In this document: piece by piece, positions 15,904-24,480 of the stretch
How positions within the stretch are numbered: the first letter of the stretch is position 1
Layout: every line of letters starts with the position of its first letter
Assembly: GCA_001464865.1 (NCBI GenBank)
Contig: LNEG01000009.1
Coordinates: 86,526 to 150,525 of the forward strand
Direction of reading: 5' to 3'
DNA length: 64,000 nt
Origin: Burkholderiales bacterium Ga0074133
GTDB lineage: Bacteria; Pseudomonadota; Gammaproteobacteria; Burkholderiales; Burkholderiaceae_C
The notes under the pieces: generated by a model
What the model was told of the DNA's origin: nothing
The model's input: the letters and a program-made list of their open reading frames with translations, nothing else
Databases searched by the model: none
Position numbers and translations under genes: made by a program

Positions 15904-16962
15904 ATGCAGACACGTTCCCTTCGCACCACCACTCAGCGCGGCTTCACCCTGATCGAGCTGTTGGTCACTGTGATCGTGATCGGCATCGTCACGGCCATCC
16001 TGGCTCCGGTCTTGGGGGAGCTGCTCGCCTCGCAGCGCCAGGCCTACAACGAGAAGCACAACCTCAACAATCAGCTGATTGCCAAAGGCCTGAGCGACTT
16101 CGCGCGCAACACCTCCCCAACCGGCCGCCTGCCGGCTCCGTACACCGGCGGTGGATACGACAACACGATCTTCAACCCAGGTGATGCCACCGTTGAAGGT
16201 GCAGCCCTGACGCAGGCACTGACGCAAACCGGCGTCCAGGTCAACGAGATCAACGACGACGGCACGGCCGCCCGCATGGTGCGGGTCTACCAGACCATCA
16301 CCACGCCCACGATCGACATCCCGCTTTATTTCCAGAGTGGTCCACTGGTGACGCTGAACTATGACTTCGGCGCACTGTTCCTGAGCCAGTGCTCGATGGG
16401 AACAGCCTCGTGCAACCCAACGGCGGCAACAGGTATTCCAGGCGTGAGCCCCGCGCTGACCTCGGCCAACTTCGCCAGCTACGCCACGACCGGGACCGAT
16501 GGGCGCGTCCAGTTCGTCTCCTCGTTGCCAGTGCAGAAGGAAATGCTGGCCCGCTCGACCGAGCGCCTGGAGAAGGTCCGCAACGTGATGCTGGGCTACC
16601 TGCGTGCTCGACAGATCTCAGCCGCTGCCGGTGACCAGACCAACTGGTTCCCCAACCAGCTTGGCGCATCCGCGGCTGGCTCCCTGACAGGTGCCACACC
16701 CGCCACAAACCAGGGTTGCCGGGACGGCTGGTACACGCTGGGCACCAGCACCACGATCCTGTTGACCGTGGGCTTGGCTCCGGAAGAGTTTGCGCGCACC
16801 GCCTGGGGCGGAGCCATCCAGTACTGCCGCGATTACGACCCTTCGGGCACAGGCACAGCCAACGCGCCTCCCCACTATGGCGCTTTGCGCATCAACAAGT
16901 CGGTCAGCACGGGCGCAGCACCCACTGCAGTGGCCGCAGACAACATCGTTCTGACGTTCTAA
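15904..16962 (+). CDS. Large prepilin-like protein
   Basis: Class III prepilin signal RGFTLIELL, cleavage after G13 and Glu at +5 when the start is MQTRSLRTTT at 15904. In-frame starts also exist at 15856 (GTG overlapping the pilN stop) and 15883; the shorter leader is preferred because type IVa leaders are short, but the choice is not certain. The mature part of about 340 residues is large for a major pilin and contains several Cys (CSMGTASC, QGCRDGW, QYCRDYD). It is probably a minor or tip pilin, analogous to R64 PilV in position, although no shufflon or recombinase is next to it. Confidence 0.8.
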   Translation: MQTRSLRTTTQRGFTLIELLVTVIVIGIVTAILAPVLGELLASQRQAYNEKHNLNNQLIAKGLSDFARNTSPTGRLPAPYTGGGYDNTIFNPGDATVEGAALTQALTQTGVQVNEINDDGTAARMVRVYQTITTPTIDIPLYFQSGPLVTLNYDFGALFLSQCSMGTASCNPTAATGIPGVSPALTSANFASYATTGTDGRVQFVSSLPVQKEMLARSTERLEKVRNVMLGYLRARQISAAAGDQTNWFPNQLGASAAGSLTGATPATNQGCRDGWYTLGTSTTILLTVGLAPEEFARTAWGGAIQYCRDYDPSGTGTANAPPHYGALRINKSVSTGAAPTAVAADNIVLTF

Positions 16963-17040
16963 ACGGCAGGCGTTGTGGCAGAGAAATCTGTCGTTTCGTG
17001 ACTTGATCCTCAACCTCCCAACCATCCAGGAGAACTTTCG

Positions 17041-17625
17041 ATGAAATCGCTTCGTACCAAATTCACCCGCATCGGCAAAGCTGCCCAGAAGGGCTTCACG
17101 CTGATCGAACTCGTTGTGGTGGTGGCCGTCATCGGCGTGCTGATCGCCATCGTAGCGCCAAGCATCACCGGCTCGCGTGATGGCGCCAACGCCCAGCTGC
17201 TGGTGCGCTCGGCCAACTCCATCGCACAAAACTGGCAGATGATCAACCAGCAGTGCGGAACGAACTCGGCTGTAGCCACCACGCCCATCGGCGACATGGA
17301 AGACGTCGTCTTCGGCGGCACCGGCATCAACGCCGCCTACCAGGCCTGCTACACGCAATCGCGCGTTCTCCCGTTGACCGAGATCTCTCTGGGCAGCGGC
17401 AGCAACTACTCGATCGCCAACTACCCGGTGACCATCACCGGAGGCGGCACGGCCCCACTGTCTGTGACCTACTCGAACGTGCCCGACACGTTGGTTCTGA
17501 ACATCGTTCAGCGCTACGACAACACCGCGGACACGCTGGCCGCAGGCGCCACGACCACGGGCGCGTACAGCTACAGCGCGCCGAGCGCGGGCTCGCGCAG
17601 CATCACCATCATCAAGCGCATCTAA
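17041..17625 (+). CDS. pilS: Major prepilin, PilS-like
   Basis: 194 residues, ATG at 17041 with CAGGAG upstream. Leader MKSLRTKFTRIGKAAQKG precedes FTLIELVVVVAVIGVLIAIV (cleavage after G18, Glu23). The mature size of about 176 residues and two central Cys (QQCGTNSA, QACYTQS) resemble a type IVb major pilin such as PilS. It has its own good ribosome site, consistent with high expression. Processing needs a prepilin peptidase, which is not in this window. Confidence 0.88.
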   Translation: MKSLRTKFTRIGKAAQKGFTLIELVVVVAVIGVLIAIVAPSITGSRDGANAQLLVRSANSIAQNWQMINQQCGTNSAVATTPIGDMEDVVFGGTGINAAYQACYTQSRVLPLTEISLGSGSNYSIANYPVTITGGGTAPLSVTYSNVPDTLVLNIVQRYDNTADTLAAGATTTGAYSYSAPSAGSRSITIIKRI

Positions 17626-17645
17626 GCGCTTGCAGGAGGTAGACC

Positions 17646-18458
17646 ATGTTGCCAATGCTTGTCGCTGCTCTGGGGTTCTGGTTGATGGCCATCTTCGATG
17701 GCTCGGCCGGCACCTACCGCACGGTGGGGCAGACTTACCGCGACATGGTCAAAGAGAATCAAGTCCAGGAAATGGCGTCGGCGGTAGCGGAATTTCACCG
17801 CGAAACCGGCGCCTATCCGGCAGACCTGAACGCGCTGGTCACAACGGCCGGCAAAGAACATCTGCGATCCTCAATGGACGCTTGGCAGGGCTATGCCCGC
17901 TCCGGCACCCTCAATGACGGCGTCTGGCGCTACACGCGCACCGCGCTTTTCATGCGCAACCCTACCGATGGACTGAGCTCCACCGACTACTTGGCCATCA
18001 ATACTTGCGGCACAGGCGCTGCCACCACAGCCTCGAGCTGGTGCGGGCAGATGTCAAGCAAGTGGTACCGCGAAGAGTCCCGACAGGACTTCAATCGACA
18101 GATTTCGCAACAGCGTGCACGCATGAGCATGCTGCTGCAAAAACTTGCGTCGCACTACAACGCCGTCCAGGCGCTGCCAGACCGCAACTTCTCAGGTGGC
18201 GCGCTTGGTGCATCGAGCATCACCCGCGTCTCCGCGCTCGTGAACTACCTGGGCGCCGCCAACAACTGCACAGGTACTTTTGTCTACATGAACTCGGTCC
18301 CGATTGAGTGCCAGGACATGTTCGACATCTGGGGTGGGCCGATCGGCTACCAGTTTGTCTCCAACAAGCGGGTCATCCTCGTGTCCGAGTCGCCGCTGGT
18401 GAATGCAGGCGGCCAGGCCGTGCGCGTGGCCGCGGAGCTCGATCTCACCGGCCTGTGA
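17646..18458 (+). CDS. Pilin-like membrane-anchored protein
   Basis: 270 residues, GGAGG 10 nt upstream of ATG at 17646, only 20 nt after pilS. The N-terminus MLPMLVAALGFWLMAIFDGS is a hydrophobic helix that is not followed by the pilin GFTLIE motif. The helix RTVGQTYRDMVKENQVQEMASAV then runs into ETGAYPADLNALV, a phrase typical of type II/IV pseudopilins. It may be an accessory pilin-like subunit that is anchored rather than processed. Cys pairs (NTCGTG, SSWCGQ, NNCTGT, IECQD) suggest disulfides in the head. Confidence 0.75.
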   Translation: MLPMLVAALGFWLMAIFDGSAGTYRTVGQTYRDMVKENQVQEMASAVAEFHRETGAYPADLNALVTTAGKEHLRSSMDAWQGYARSGTLNDGVWRYTRTALFMRNPTDGLSSTDYLAINTCGTGAATTASSWCGQMSSKWYREESRQDFNRQISQQRARMSMLLQKLASHYNAVQALPDRNFSGGALGASSITRVSALVNYLGAANNCTGTFVYMNSVPIECQDMFDIWGGPIGYQFVSNKRVILVSESPLVNAGGQAVRVAAELDLTGL

Positions 18459-18517
18459 CCGCCGGCAGCGACCTTGCTGCCGTCCAGCAACGCCATCGCC
18501 AACATCGCGATCAAAAG

Positions 18518-18552
18518 TTGGCAGCGACATGCGTATGCGATATACTCAACAC
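18518..18552 (+). promoter_or_regulatory. Sigma-70-like promoter with operator F
   Basis: TTGGCA at 18518-18523, 17-bp spacer, TATACT at 18541-18546. The 22-bp element occupies 18531-18552 (GCGTATGCGATATACT, right arm AACAC weaker). It reads toward pilQ at 18599, so the ATPase/platform genes can be transcribed separately from the secretin/pilin genes. A GC hairpin lies just upstream at 18463-18482. Confidence 0.7.
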
Positions 18553-18598
18553 AGCATTTTGACCGCCGTCCAGCGGCCACACAAACAGAAAGAGCGCC

Positions 18599-20479
18599 AT
18601 GAGCGATTTTGACTCCCACGTTGTCGAGGATGCCCAGAACCACGAGGCCTTGAAGCATGCCGCCGACCTGGGATGGACGCTTCCGCCCAAGTCGGTGATC
18701 GAGATGTGCAAGGCGCTGCTGATGGCGCGCAACATCCCGGCTGGTGAATTGCTGGTTCACCTCAACTACATCACCCATGAGCAGATGGAGCGGGCGATGG
18801 CGCGCCGCCCTGAGACGACTTCGGTCATCCAGTGGGTCGCACAGCAAGAGCCCAGCGCCGGCATTCCTGTGGAGAAGATGCTGGCACTGGTCAGCAACAT
18901 CCCGCACTACGAAGACTTGAGCATGATGACCGTTCATTCGGTCATGCGCGAGCCCGATGCGCTCAAGCGCGCCGACGAATGTGATGCGGCCGTGATGGTG
19001 ATCGAAAATATCTCGCCGGTCCTTGTATTTGCCTCCGTCAACGGGCTGCTCAAGTTCAAGTCGATGGGCCGCGAAGACCGGGCCAACGACCCGATCCTGA
19101 AAGCGCTGGGCGAAGAGCCAGGTCTCGCGGTAGGTCTGCGTGACGAAATTTCATCCGTCCTCAAGGAGATGCACAGCCTGAGTGCCAGCGGTGGCAGCAG
19201 TGAGGCTGCGAACGTCTGGAACTCCGAGAGCAGCGAAAACCGCAAGGAAGAGGCGCGCGCCGTCAGCCGATTGCTCGATCACGCGTTGACCGAGGGCGCC
19301 AACGACATTGCCTTGCTGCCCAACCCCAACGGGGAAATGGTGGTTCAGATGCGCAAGTTCGGCCAGATGATGCGGCCCAAAGTGGTGGCCGATACCTGGT
19401 CCTCGGAGCTGGCCAGTCAGATCGTTAACCTGTTGATGTCCAAGTCGGGCGCGAACCCATCGAACACCGTCCAGCGCGTTCCCACCGATGGCCAGATCAC
19501 CTACCGCTCCCAGGTCGGCGAAGCCTTCTTGCGGCTTTCGTTCATCCCCTTGAACCACCTGGGCTCCATCAAAAACCTGACCTCGGTCTCGATCCGTCTG
19601 CTTCCGCGCACGGAAGCCTCCGTGAACCTGGAGAACCTGCGCTTGGATCCAACCGTGGTCGAGCAATTGAGCTTTGCTATGCAAATGTCCCAGGGCCTGG
19701 TGATGGTGGTGGGACCAACCAACTCGGGTAAATCGACGACGATTGCTGGCGCGATCGGTGAGCACGTGAAGCTCTTTGGCGAGAGCCAGAAGCGACTTTC
19801 GGTTGAAGACCCCATCGAACGGCTTGTGCCCGGCGTGACGCAGATCAACGCGCCACCAGCCAAATTGGCTGCCGATGAGTCGGACCGTTTCAACATCATC
19901 CTGAAGGCCATCAAACGCCATGACCCGGACATGATCTGGGTGGGTGAGGTGCGCGACACGGTGACCGCCGAACTCTGCGTGGCTTCGGCAACCACCGGCC
20001 ACTTGGTGCTCTCTACGCTGCACGCGAACCACACCCTGATGGGCTACGACGTGCTGGCCAAGTCGGTCCCCGAGGACAAGCGTTTCCAGCTGATCGAGTC
20101 GATCTCCATGATCATCTCCCAGCGCCTGATCAAGCTGCTCTGTACTGCGTGCCACACCGTCGAGGACACCACTGAAGCCGATTACAAGATGTTCTCCAGG
20201 TACATCGACTCTGTGGGAGAGCAAGCCGACCTCCCCGATAAGTTGGCCCGGTACAACCCCGTGGGCTGCAAGGCGTGCAACTACGAGGGCTTCAACGGCA
20301 TGGTGCCCATCAACGAGGTGCTTCCTTTCAACCGCAAGGTCAAGGATGCCGCCATCGAGATGCTCAACGGCAAGAACAGCCGAGATGTCATGGCCGAGGC
20401 CAGGACGGTCACGCTTCTGCAGGCGAGCATGAAGCTGCTCCGCGAGAAGCGCATCGACATCAAAGATGTGCTGATCTGA
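18599..20479 (+). CDS. pilQ: PilQ-type pilus assembly ATPase
   Basis: 626 residues from ATG at 18599. GspE/PilB/PilT family: Walker A GPTNSGKST at residues 372-380 (K378), Walker B region DPDMIWVGEVRD, His box ATTGHLVLSTLHANH, and a tetracysteine motif CTACH...CKAC at about 517-560 that should bind zinc. The first 220 residues resemble the GspE N-terminal domain. It powers pilus extension from the cytoplasmic face of the inner membrane, with the platform PilR encoded directly downstream. Somewhat longer than R64 PilQ (about 510). Confidence 0.92.
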   Translation: MSDFDSHVVEDAQNHEALKHAADLGWTLPPKSVIEMCKALLMARNIPAGELLVHLNYITHEQMERAMARRPETTSVIQWVAQQEPSAGIPVEKMLALVSNIPHYEDLSMMTVHSVMREPDALKRADECDAAVMVIENISPVLVFASVNGLLKFKSMGREDRANDPILKALGEEPGLAVGLRDEISSVLKEMHSLSASGGSSEAANVWNSESSENRKEEARAVSRLLDHALTEGANDIALLPNPNGEMVVQMRKFGQMMRPKVVADTWSSELASQIVNLLMSKSGANPSNTVQRVPTDGQITYRSQVGEAFLRLSFIPLNHLGSIKNLTSVSIRLLPRTEASVNLENLRLDPTVVEQLSFAMQMSQGLVMVVGPTNSGKSTTIAGAIGEHVKLFGESQKRLSVEDPIERLVPGVTQINAPPAKLAADESDRFNIILKAIKRHDPDMIWVGEVRDTVTAELCVASATTGHLVLSTLHANHTLMGYDVLAKSVPEDKRFQLIESISMIISQRLIKLLCTACHTVEDTTEADYKMFSRYIDSVGEQADLPDKLARYNPVGCKACNYEGFNGMVPINEVLPFNRKVKDAAIEMLNGKNSRDVMAEARTVTLLQASMKLLREKRIDIKDVLI

Positions 20480-20491
20480 GGTCGCCCAACC

Positions 20492-21532
20492 ATGATGTCA
20501 CTTCAACAGGTCGCCTCCGCGGCCGGCGCCATCGGCAACCAGGTCAATGCCGGGATTCCGATCACACAGGCCGTGCAGCGCATGGGCCAACTCCAGCCGG
20601 CCTACACTGAATTCTGGCTGCGCGCATCTGCCCTCCTGGCCGGCGGCGGCAAGCTATCCGATGTGATTGGCGAGGTCTGGCCCAAGACCATGATCGCCGT
20701 GATCCGGTCGGGTGAGGAGTCGGGAAAGATCGGCGAGGTTTTCGAGCGCATCGAGCAGACCGTCGAGCTCCAGATGCAGCTGCGCAGCAAGATGATGGGC
20801 CTGATGTATCCGGTTGGCATGGGCCTGGCCGGCCTGGGCGTATTTCTGGGCTTCATGGTCTTCGTGCTGCCAATGCTCGCGAAGTCCATGGGTGGCAAGA
20901 AAAGCACGAGCTTCGTCTTCCAGTTCTCCGAGATGTTGTCCACCTTCGTGCACGCCAACTGGGTGTTCCTGATCGTTGGGGTGGTCGCCGGCCTGTTCTT
21001 CCTGGTCACATGGCTTCGCACCGAAGCCGCGCGGGACATGGTCATGGAGACGCTGCTGGGTGTGCCCATCATCAAGGAGGCCCTGCGCAACATGTACTTT
21101 GGCCTATGGGCGAATTACATGTCGATGATGGTCTCAGCTGGCATCCCGACCGTGAACGCCTTGAAATTCACAGCCCCCGTGCTGCCAGGCCCGTTGGCGG
21201 AGAGCATCAATGCTTTCGCCAAGGACGTTGGTGTGAACAACCGTTCCCTCTCCGATGCGGCCGACCTGGAGAAGCTGAATCCCAACGACGCTCGTGTGCT
21301 CTGGTGGCCCTTCTTCATCTCGAGCGCCTTCATCGTGAGCGAGCAGACCGGTGAGATCGACCGCGAGCTCAACCGGGTCGCCCCCGCACTCATCAAGGAC
21401 GGGATCAGGAGTCTGGAGCGCTTCATCGCGATCCTGAACGTGGTGGCGCTTGCCGTCTCTGCGTTCCTGATCACGAGCCCCTTGGCTGCCTATTACCTGG
21501 AGATCTTCTCCGCCATAAGGACTGCAGGATGA
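20492..21532 (+). CDS. pilR: PilR-type inner-membrane platform protein
   Basis: 346 residues, GspF/PilC family. Two GspF domains are visible, each with an amphipathic helix bundle followed by membrane helices (about 105-135 MYPVGMGLAGLGVFLGFMVF; 155-175; and C-terminal 315-340). The motif GEESGKIGEVFERI at about 70-85 and the second copy SEQTGEIDRELNRVAP near 285-300 are the classic GspF repeats. It anchors the ATPase and sits between pilQ and pilO. The next gene overlaps by 4 nt. Confidence 0.9.
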   Translation: MMSLQQVASAAGAIGNQVNAGIPITQAVQRMGQLQPAYTEFWLRASALLAGGGKLSDVIGEVWPKTMIAVIRSGEESGKIGEVFERIEQTVELQMQLRSKMMGLMYPVGMGLAGLGVFLGFMVFVLPMLAKSMGGKKSTSFVFQFSEMLSTFVHANWVFLIVGVVAGLFFLVTWLRTEAARDMVMETLLGVPIIKEALRNMYFGLWANYMSMMVSAGIPTVNALKFTAPVLPGPLAESINAFAKDVGVNNRSLSDAADLEKLNPNDARVLWWPFFISSAFIVSEQTGEIDRELNRVAPALIKDGIRSLERFIAILNVVALAVSAFLITSPLAAYYLEIFSAIRTAG

Positions 21533-22710
21533 AAAAAGACTATGCCGTCGTCGCCCAACTGGCCGACCTCGAAACGCTGGAAGACTCCAAGGCCATCATC
21601 GCCGGCGAGGTGGTGTTTGCCACCATGGCCGATGATTCCGGTGCTCACGAGAACTTCGTTCGCCAGGATGACCGGGCCACCTCCGGCAACCTGCTGGATC
21701 AGTACAAGAAGGACGCCAAGAAGCTGCGCGTTTTCGTTGACCCGGCCCTTCTGAACCAAAAAGGACGGCGGTTTGCGTTCGCTGTGGATGCGTACTTGGC
21801 CTGGGGTCGCCGGACCAAGAGCAAGGATCCCGTGATCTTCTTCGGCGGGGCCCACACCTCCTCGGGTGTGAACGTGGATGTGCTCGTTTTCCTTGATGGC
21901 CGCCTGGAGGCTTACAGCGAGCGGGTGTTGCCCCACGTCGAGTCGTACACCTTCCGAAACTCGTTGGTATCGCTCGTCGAGGAATACAAGGCTCTGTACA
22001 ACGATGCCTCGTTCTACCAGGGTGAGCCACTCACCCAGTGGAACCTGCCCGAGATCCAATGGGTCGGCCGGGACGCCTTGCGTGGTCTGCGCTACTCGCG
22101 CGTGGCTGCGCAAGCCACCAACAGCGTGAGCTACGCCGTGCCAGTTGGCATTGCATTGACCGGGGTCGCTCTCTATGTGGGTGCGGTCACCGTGGGTTGG
22201 CAGCGTCTACAAACCGCAGGCGCCGACTACGAGATCGCGATCGACAACTCCGAGATCCGCAAGCAGGGCGGCATCAACACGGAATACCTCGATCTCATGA
22301 ACACACGCCGGCTCTACATGGAAGAGCCCCGAAAGCAGGCTGTGCTTTCGCGCAAGGCGGCAGAGATCGCGGCCGGTGTGGCCCAGGTCAAAGAGGTGCG
22401 GATCATGGAAATGCACCTCCCGGCACCTACCGCGAATTCCTCCGCCCAGATCGGTCTGAATGCCCAAAGCGCAACGAATGGAGCCATGCCCGGCTCTCCC
22501 GCCAACGCATCCGGTGTGGGCGGTCGTGAACCAGACGTGTTGCTCGTTCTTTCAGCGCCGAAGTCGGCGGCCACGGGCCTGGATCAGGCGGAAGCAGTGA
22601 TGGCGGGCGTCGCCCAACAAACGGGTCTCTCCTTGCGCCTGGCCATGGGCGGCGCGCGCGAGCAGGATGGAAAACGGGTATTCAACGTCGAGGGCTTCAT
22701 TCATGAGTAA
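21529..22710 (+). CDS. pilO: PilO-like inner-membrane pilus protein
   Basis: 393 residues from ATG at 21529 (ATGA overlap). A cytoplasmic N-terminal half (about 1-200) is followed by one membrane helix at about 208-226 (VGIALTGVALYVGAVTVG) and a periplasmic alpha/beta region with a Ser/Ala-rich loop. Size and location between pilR and pilP match R64 PilO, an inner-membrane alignment protein that fuses roles of PilM/N/O in other pili. Sequence motifs are weak, so the symbol is given mostly on context. Confidence 0.7.
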   Translation: MKKDYAVVAQLADLETLEDSKAIIAGEVVFATMADDSGAHENFVRQDDRATSGNLLDQYKKDAKKLRVFVDPALLNQKGRRFAFAVDAYLAWGRRTKSKDPVIFFGGAHTSSGVNVDVLVFLDGRLEAYSERVLPHVESYTFRNSLVSLVEEYKALYNDASFYQGEPLTQWNLPEIQWVGRDALRGLRYSRVAAQATNSVSYAVPVGIALTGVALYVGAVTVGWQRLQTAGADYEIAIDNSEIRKQGGINTEYLDLMNTRRLYMEEPRKQAVLSRKAAEIAAGVAQVKEVRIMEMHLPAPTANSSAQIGLNAQSATNGAMPGSPANASGVGGREPDVLLVLSAPKSAATGLDQAEAVMAGVAQQTGLSLRLAMGGAREQDGKRVFNVEGFIHE

Positions 22711-23245
22711 CGAAATCGCGCAACGCGTCAAAGTGGGCTGCATCGGCGTCTTCCTGGTGGCGGCATTCCAGGCCAATGGTGCCTGGAGCGTCATGAAGGA
22801 CAAGGTCCAGGCGCAGCACAACGTCACCGAAAGCGTCTACCGCTGGACCGAGAGCTTCGCAGCCCTGAACAAGAGCATCGAGGCCTGGGGGAAGACCTAC
22901 TCGAAAGAGACCTCTCTTCAGGATCTTCGTGGTCTTCTCGAGCTGGCAAATCTGAATGCAGCGGGGTTGAGCATCAAGACCGACGACGTGGGCGTGCAGG
23001 CCGTCGAGCCCGTGAAGCACAACAACCTCAACATCGGCCTGACCAAAATCTGTCTGGGAAGCCAGGGTGTGGGTGATGGAAAGTCGCTGGAGGTGAGCGC
23101 CCCGGACTACAGGACGCTGTTTGCCGGCATCAAGACGCTGACCGATCGTCCCGATATCTCCATCAAGAACATCGTTGTCCTCGGCGACAAAAAGGTGCCG
23201 ACTGCCAATCTCGGCGAATTCTGTGTTCTCCTTTCCCGGAGCTGA
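22703..23245 (+). CDS. Pilus-cluster periplasmic protein, unknown
   Basis: 180 residues starting MSNEIAQRVKVGCIGVFLVA at 22703; the earlier in-frame ATG lies inside pilO. One N-terminal hydrophobic segment (about 8-25) could be a signal anchor. The remainder is predicted soluble with one helix bundle (ESVYRWTESFAALNKSIEAWG) and two Cys. It overlaps pilO by 8 nt and precedes pilP. By position it may act like a PilO/GspM subunit with the alignment complex. Confidence 0.7.
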   Translation: MSNEIAQRVKVGCIGVFLVAAFQANGAWSVMKDKVQAQHNVTESVYRWTESFAALNKSIEAWGKTYSKETSLQDLRGLLELANLNAAGLSIKTDDVGVQAVEPVKHNNLNIGLTKICLGSQGVGDGKSLEVSAPDYRTLFAGIKTLTDRPDISIKNIVVLGDKKVPTANLGEFCVLLSRS

Positions 23246-23248
23246 CCC

Positions 23249-23797
23249 ATGAACAAAATCAAGAGTGGGAACTACGTTCTCTATGTCACCCTGGCCATCC
23301 TCGTTTGCGTGGTCGGTTTGTTCAAGCTGGGCGAAACAGTCAACGCCCGGCTGCGCGCCACACCCATCAAGACGGTGACGAAGTCCGATTCGACGGTGGT
23401 TGAGGAAGCCAAGCGCACGATCTATCCCGTCTGGGTTGTCCAGGCCACGGCGCGTCAGGCCGCGGTGGAGGAGGGCTCCGTGGAGGACATCTTCGGCAAG
23501 GAAGCCCAGCCAGATCCGCAGGCACTCGTGGCCATGGAGAGGGTCGTCAAGCTCACGCGCGCCGAAATCTTCAGCCAGAAGTTCGCCATCAGCGGATACG
23601 GCTTCAAGGGCATCTTTGTGGGCGAGGCCTTCTTCCGCGAAGGTGAGCCCATGCAGGGCCTCTCATTCTCCGACGCCGATGGTCAGACGATCACCCCCGT
23701 ACTCATGCAAGCCAGCAACGGCGAAGTGACCATCGACCTGGGCGGCCAGAAGCTGCTGATCAAAGACCGCATCGGAGTGCTGCGTGGTAATTCTTGA
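23249..23797 (+). CDS. pilP: PilP-like pilus assembly protein
   Basis: 182 residues, ATG at 23249. One N-terminal membrane helix (about 10-28, VLYVTLAILVCVVGLF), then a periplasmic domain whose C-terminal region (GISGYGFKG-like residues 113-125, then INP-like beta strands to RIGVLRGNS) recalls PilP/GspC homology domains. R64 PilP is about 150 residues and follows PilO. It likely bridges the inner-membrane complex and the secretin. It overlaps the next gene by 14 nt. Confidence 0.7.
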   Translation: MNKIKSGNYVLYVTLAILVCVVGLFKLGETVNARLRATPIKTVTKSDSTVVEEAKRTIYPVWVVQATARQAAVEEGSVEDIFGKEAQPDPQALVAMERVVKLTRAEIFSQKFAISGYGFKGIFVGEAFFREGEPMQGLSFSDADGQTITPVLMQASNGEVTIDLGGQKLLIKDRIGVLRGNS

Positions 23798-24371
23798 ATG
23801 GTTTGACGACTTTCGTGAGGCGCGGCCAGCACTTGCATGGATGTCGCTGACGGCCGCGGGGCTCGCCGCCTTGTTGGCCATCATCATGGCGATGCCTGCA
23901 TCACCGATGATGCAAGCGGTGGGAGCCACAGACCTGCAGACCCGGATCCGCGCCGGTGGCCAGGTGGCGTATTGGAGCTACCGGGTTGTACTCGGACGCA
24001 ACGCCCTTGAAAAACCGATCACCCTCTACGGGACGATCACTGGCAGTACCAACAGTGGGATGGTGCTGATGTCGATCCCCAGGGGCGCGAGCTTCCAGGT
24101 GGTTGAGGTGCTTCTGGCGAACCTGGACAAGAGCTCGGTTGATCCAAGGGCCATGTGGACAGTCATAGAGCAGGTGAAGAACCAGAACGCGCGCGTCGAC
24201 GTCTATCCAGATGGTCGTTCTGTCATCTGGATTCGCGGGCTTCCCTTGAATTTGAGCGTGATCGAGGCCGGCGCCGCAAGGCCGGAGACAAATCCAATCA
24301 CGAACATTGTCGACAAAGCATTCGCCTCCTACTACTGGAAAGTCATCTGGCGCGGCGATGGAGCCCGTTGA
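23784..24371 (+). CDS. Inner-membrane anchored protein with SNase-like tail
   Basis: 195 residues from GTG at 23784, GGAG 7 nt upstream inside pilP. A membrane helix at about 19-40 is followed by a soluble domain. Residues about 135-190 read ARVDVYPDGRSVIWIRG, LPLNLSVIEAGAARPE, then AFASYYWKVIWRG, which resembles the C-terminal half of staphylococcal-nuclease-like proteins (GR..V.LDG..VN..LV..GxAR). The catalytic Asp/Arg/Glu residues are not evident, so if the fold is right it is probably non-catalytic. It is the last gene of the pilus operon before a terminator. Confidence 0.65.
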   Translation: MVILEWFDDFREARPALAWMSLTAAGLAALLAIIMAMPASPMMQAVGATDLQTRIRAGGQVAYWSYRVVLGRNALEKPITLYGTITGSTNSGMVLMSIPRGASFQVVEVLLANLDKSSVDPRAMWTVIEQVKNQNARVDVYPDGRSVIWIRGLPLNLSVIEAGAARPETNPITNIVDKAFASYYWKVIWRGDGAR

Positions 24372-24397
24372 AACGACCATGCACATTACCTAGAAAT

Positions 24398-24419
24398 GTG
24401 TAGGATGTATCACATATGA
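24398..24419. promoter_or_regulatory. Operator N of the 22-bp family
   Basis: On the minus strand arms TCATA and TACAC flank TGTGATACATCC; the left arm is imperfect. It is 62 bp upstream of the plus-strand gene at 24481 and immediately before the terminator hairpin at 24421, a placement unlike the other sites. Confidence 0.5.
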
Positions 24420-24420
24420 G

Positions 24421-24450
24421 AATGACACCACATTAGTGGCGTCATTTCTT
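24421..24450 (+). terminator. Likely terminator of the pilus operon
   Basis: Stem AATGAC-A-CCAC / GTGG-C-GTCATT with loop ATTA (24421-24446) followed by TCTTTG. Only a short T-rich tail, so efficiency is uncertain. Confidence 0.6.
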
Positions 24451-24480
24451 TGTGCTCAGCCAAAAAAAACTGGAGCTGCA

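Noticed and set aside
13868..15913. 681-residue minus-strand open frame
   Set aside because: Antisense to the secretin gene, whose domains and lipobox are clear.
18463..18482. CGGCAGC/GCTGCCG hairpin after the 17646-18458 gene
   Set aside because: No T-run follows, so not called as a terminator; it may only be a stem in a GC-rich spacer.
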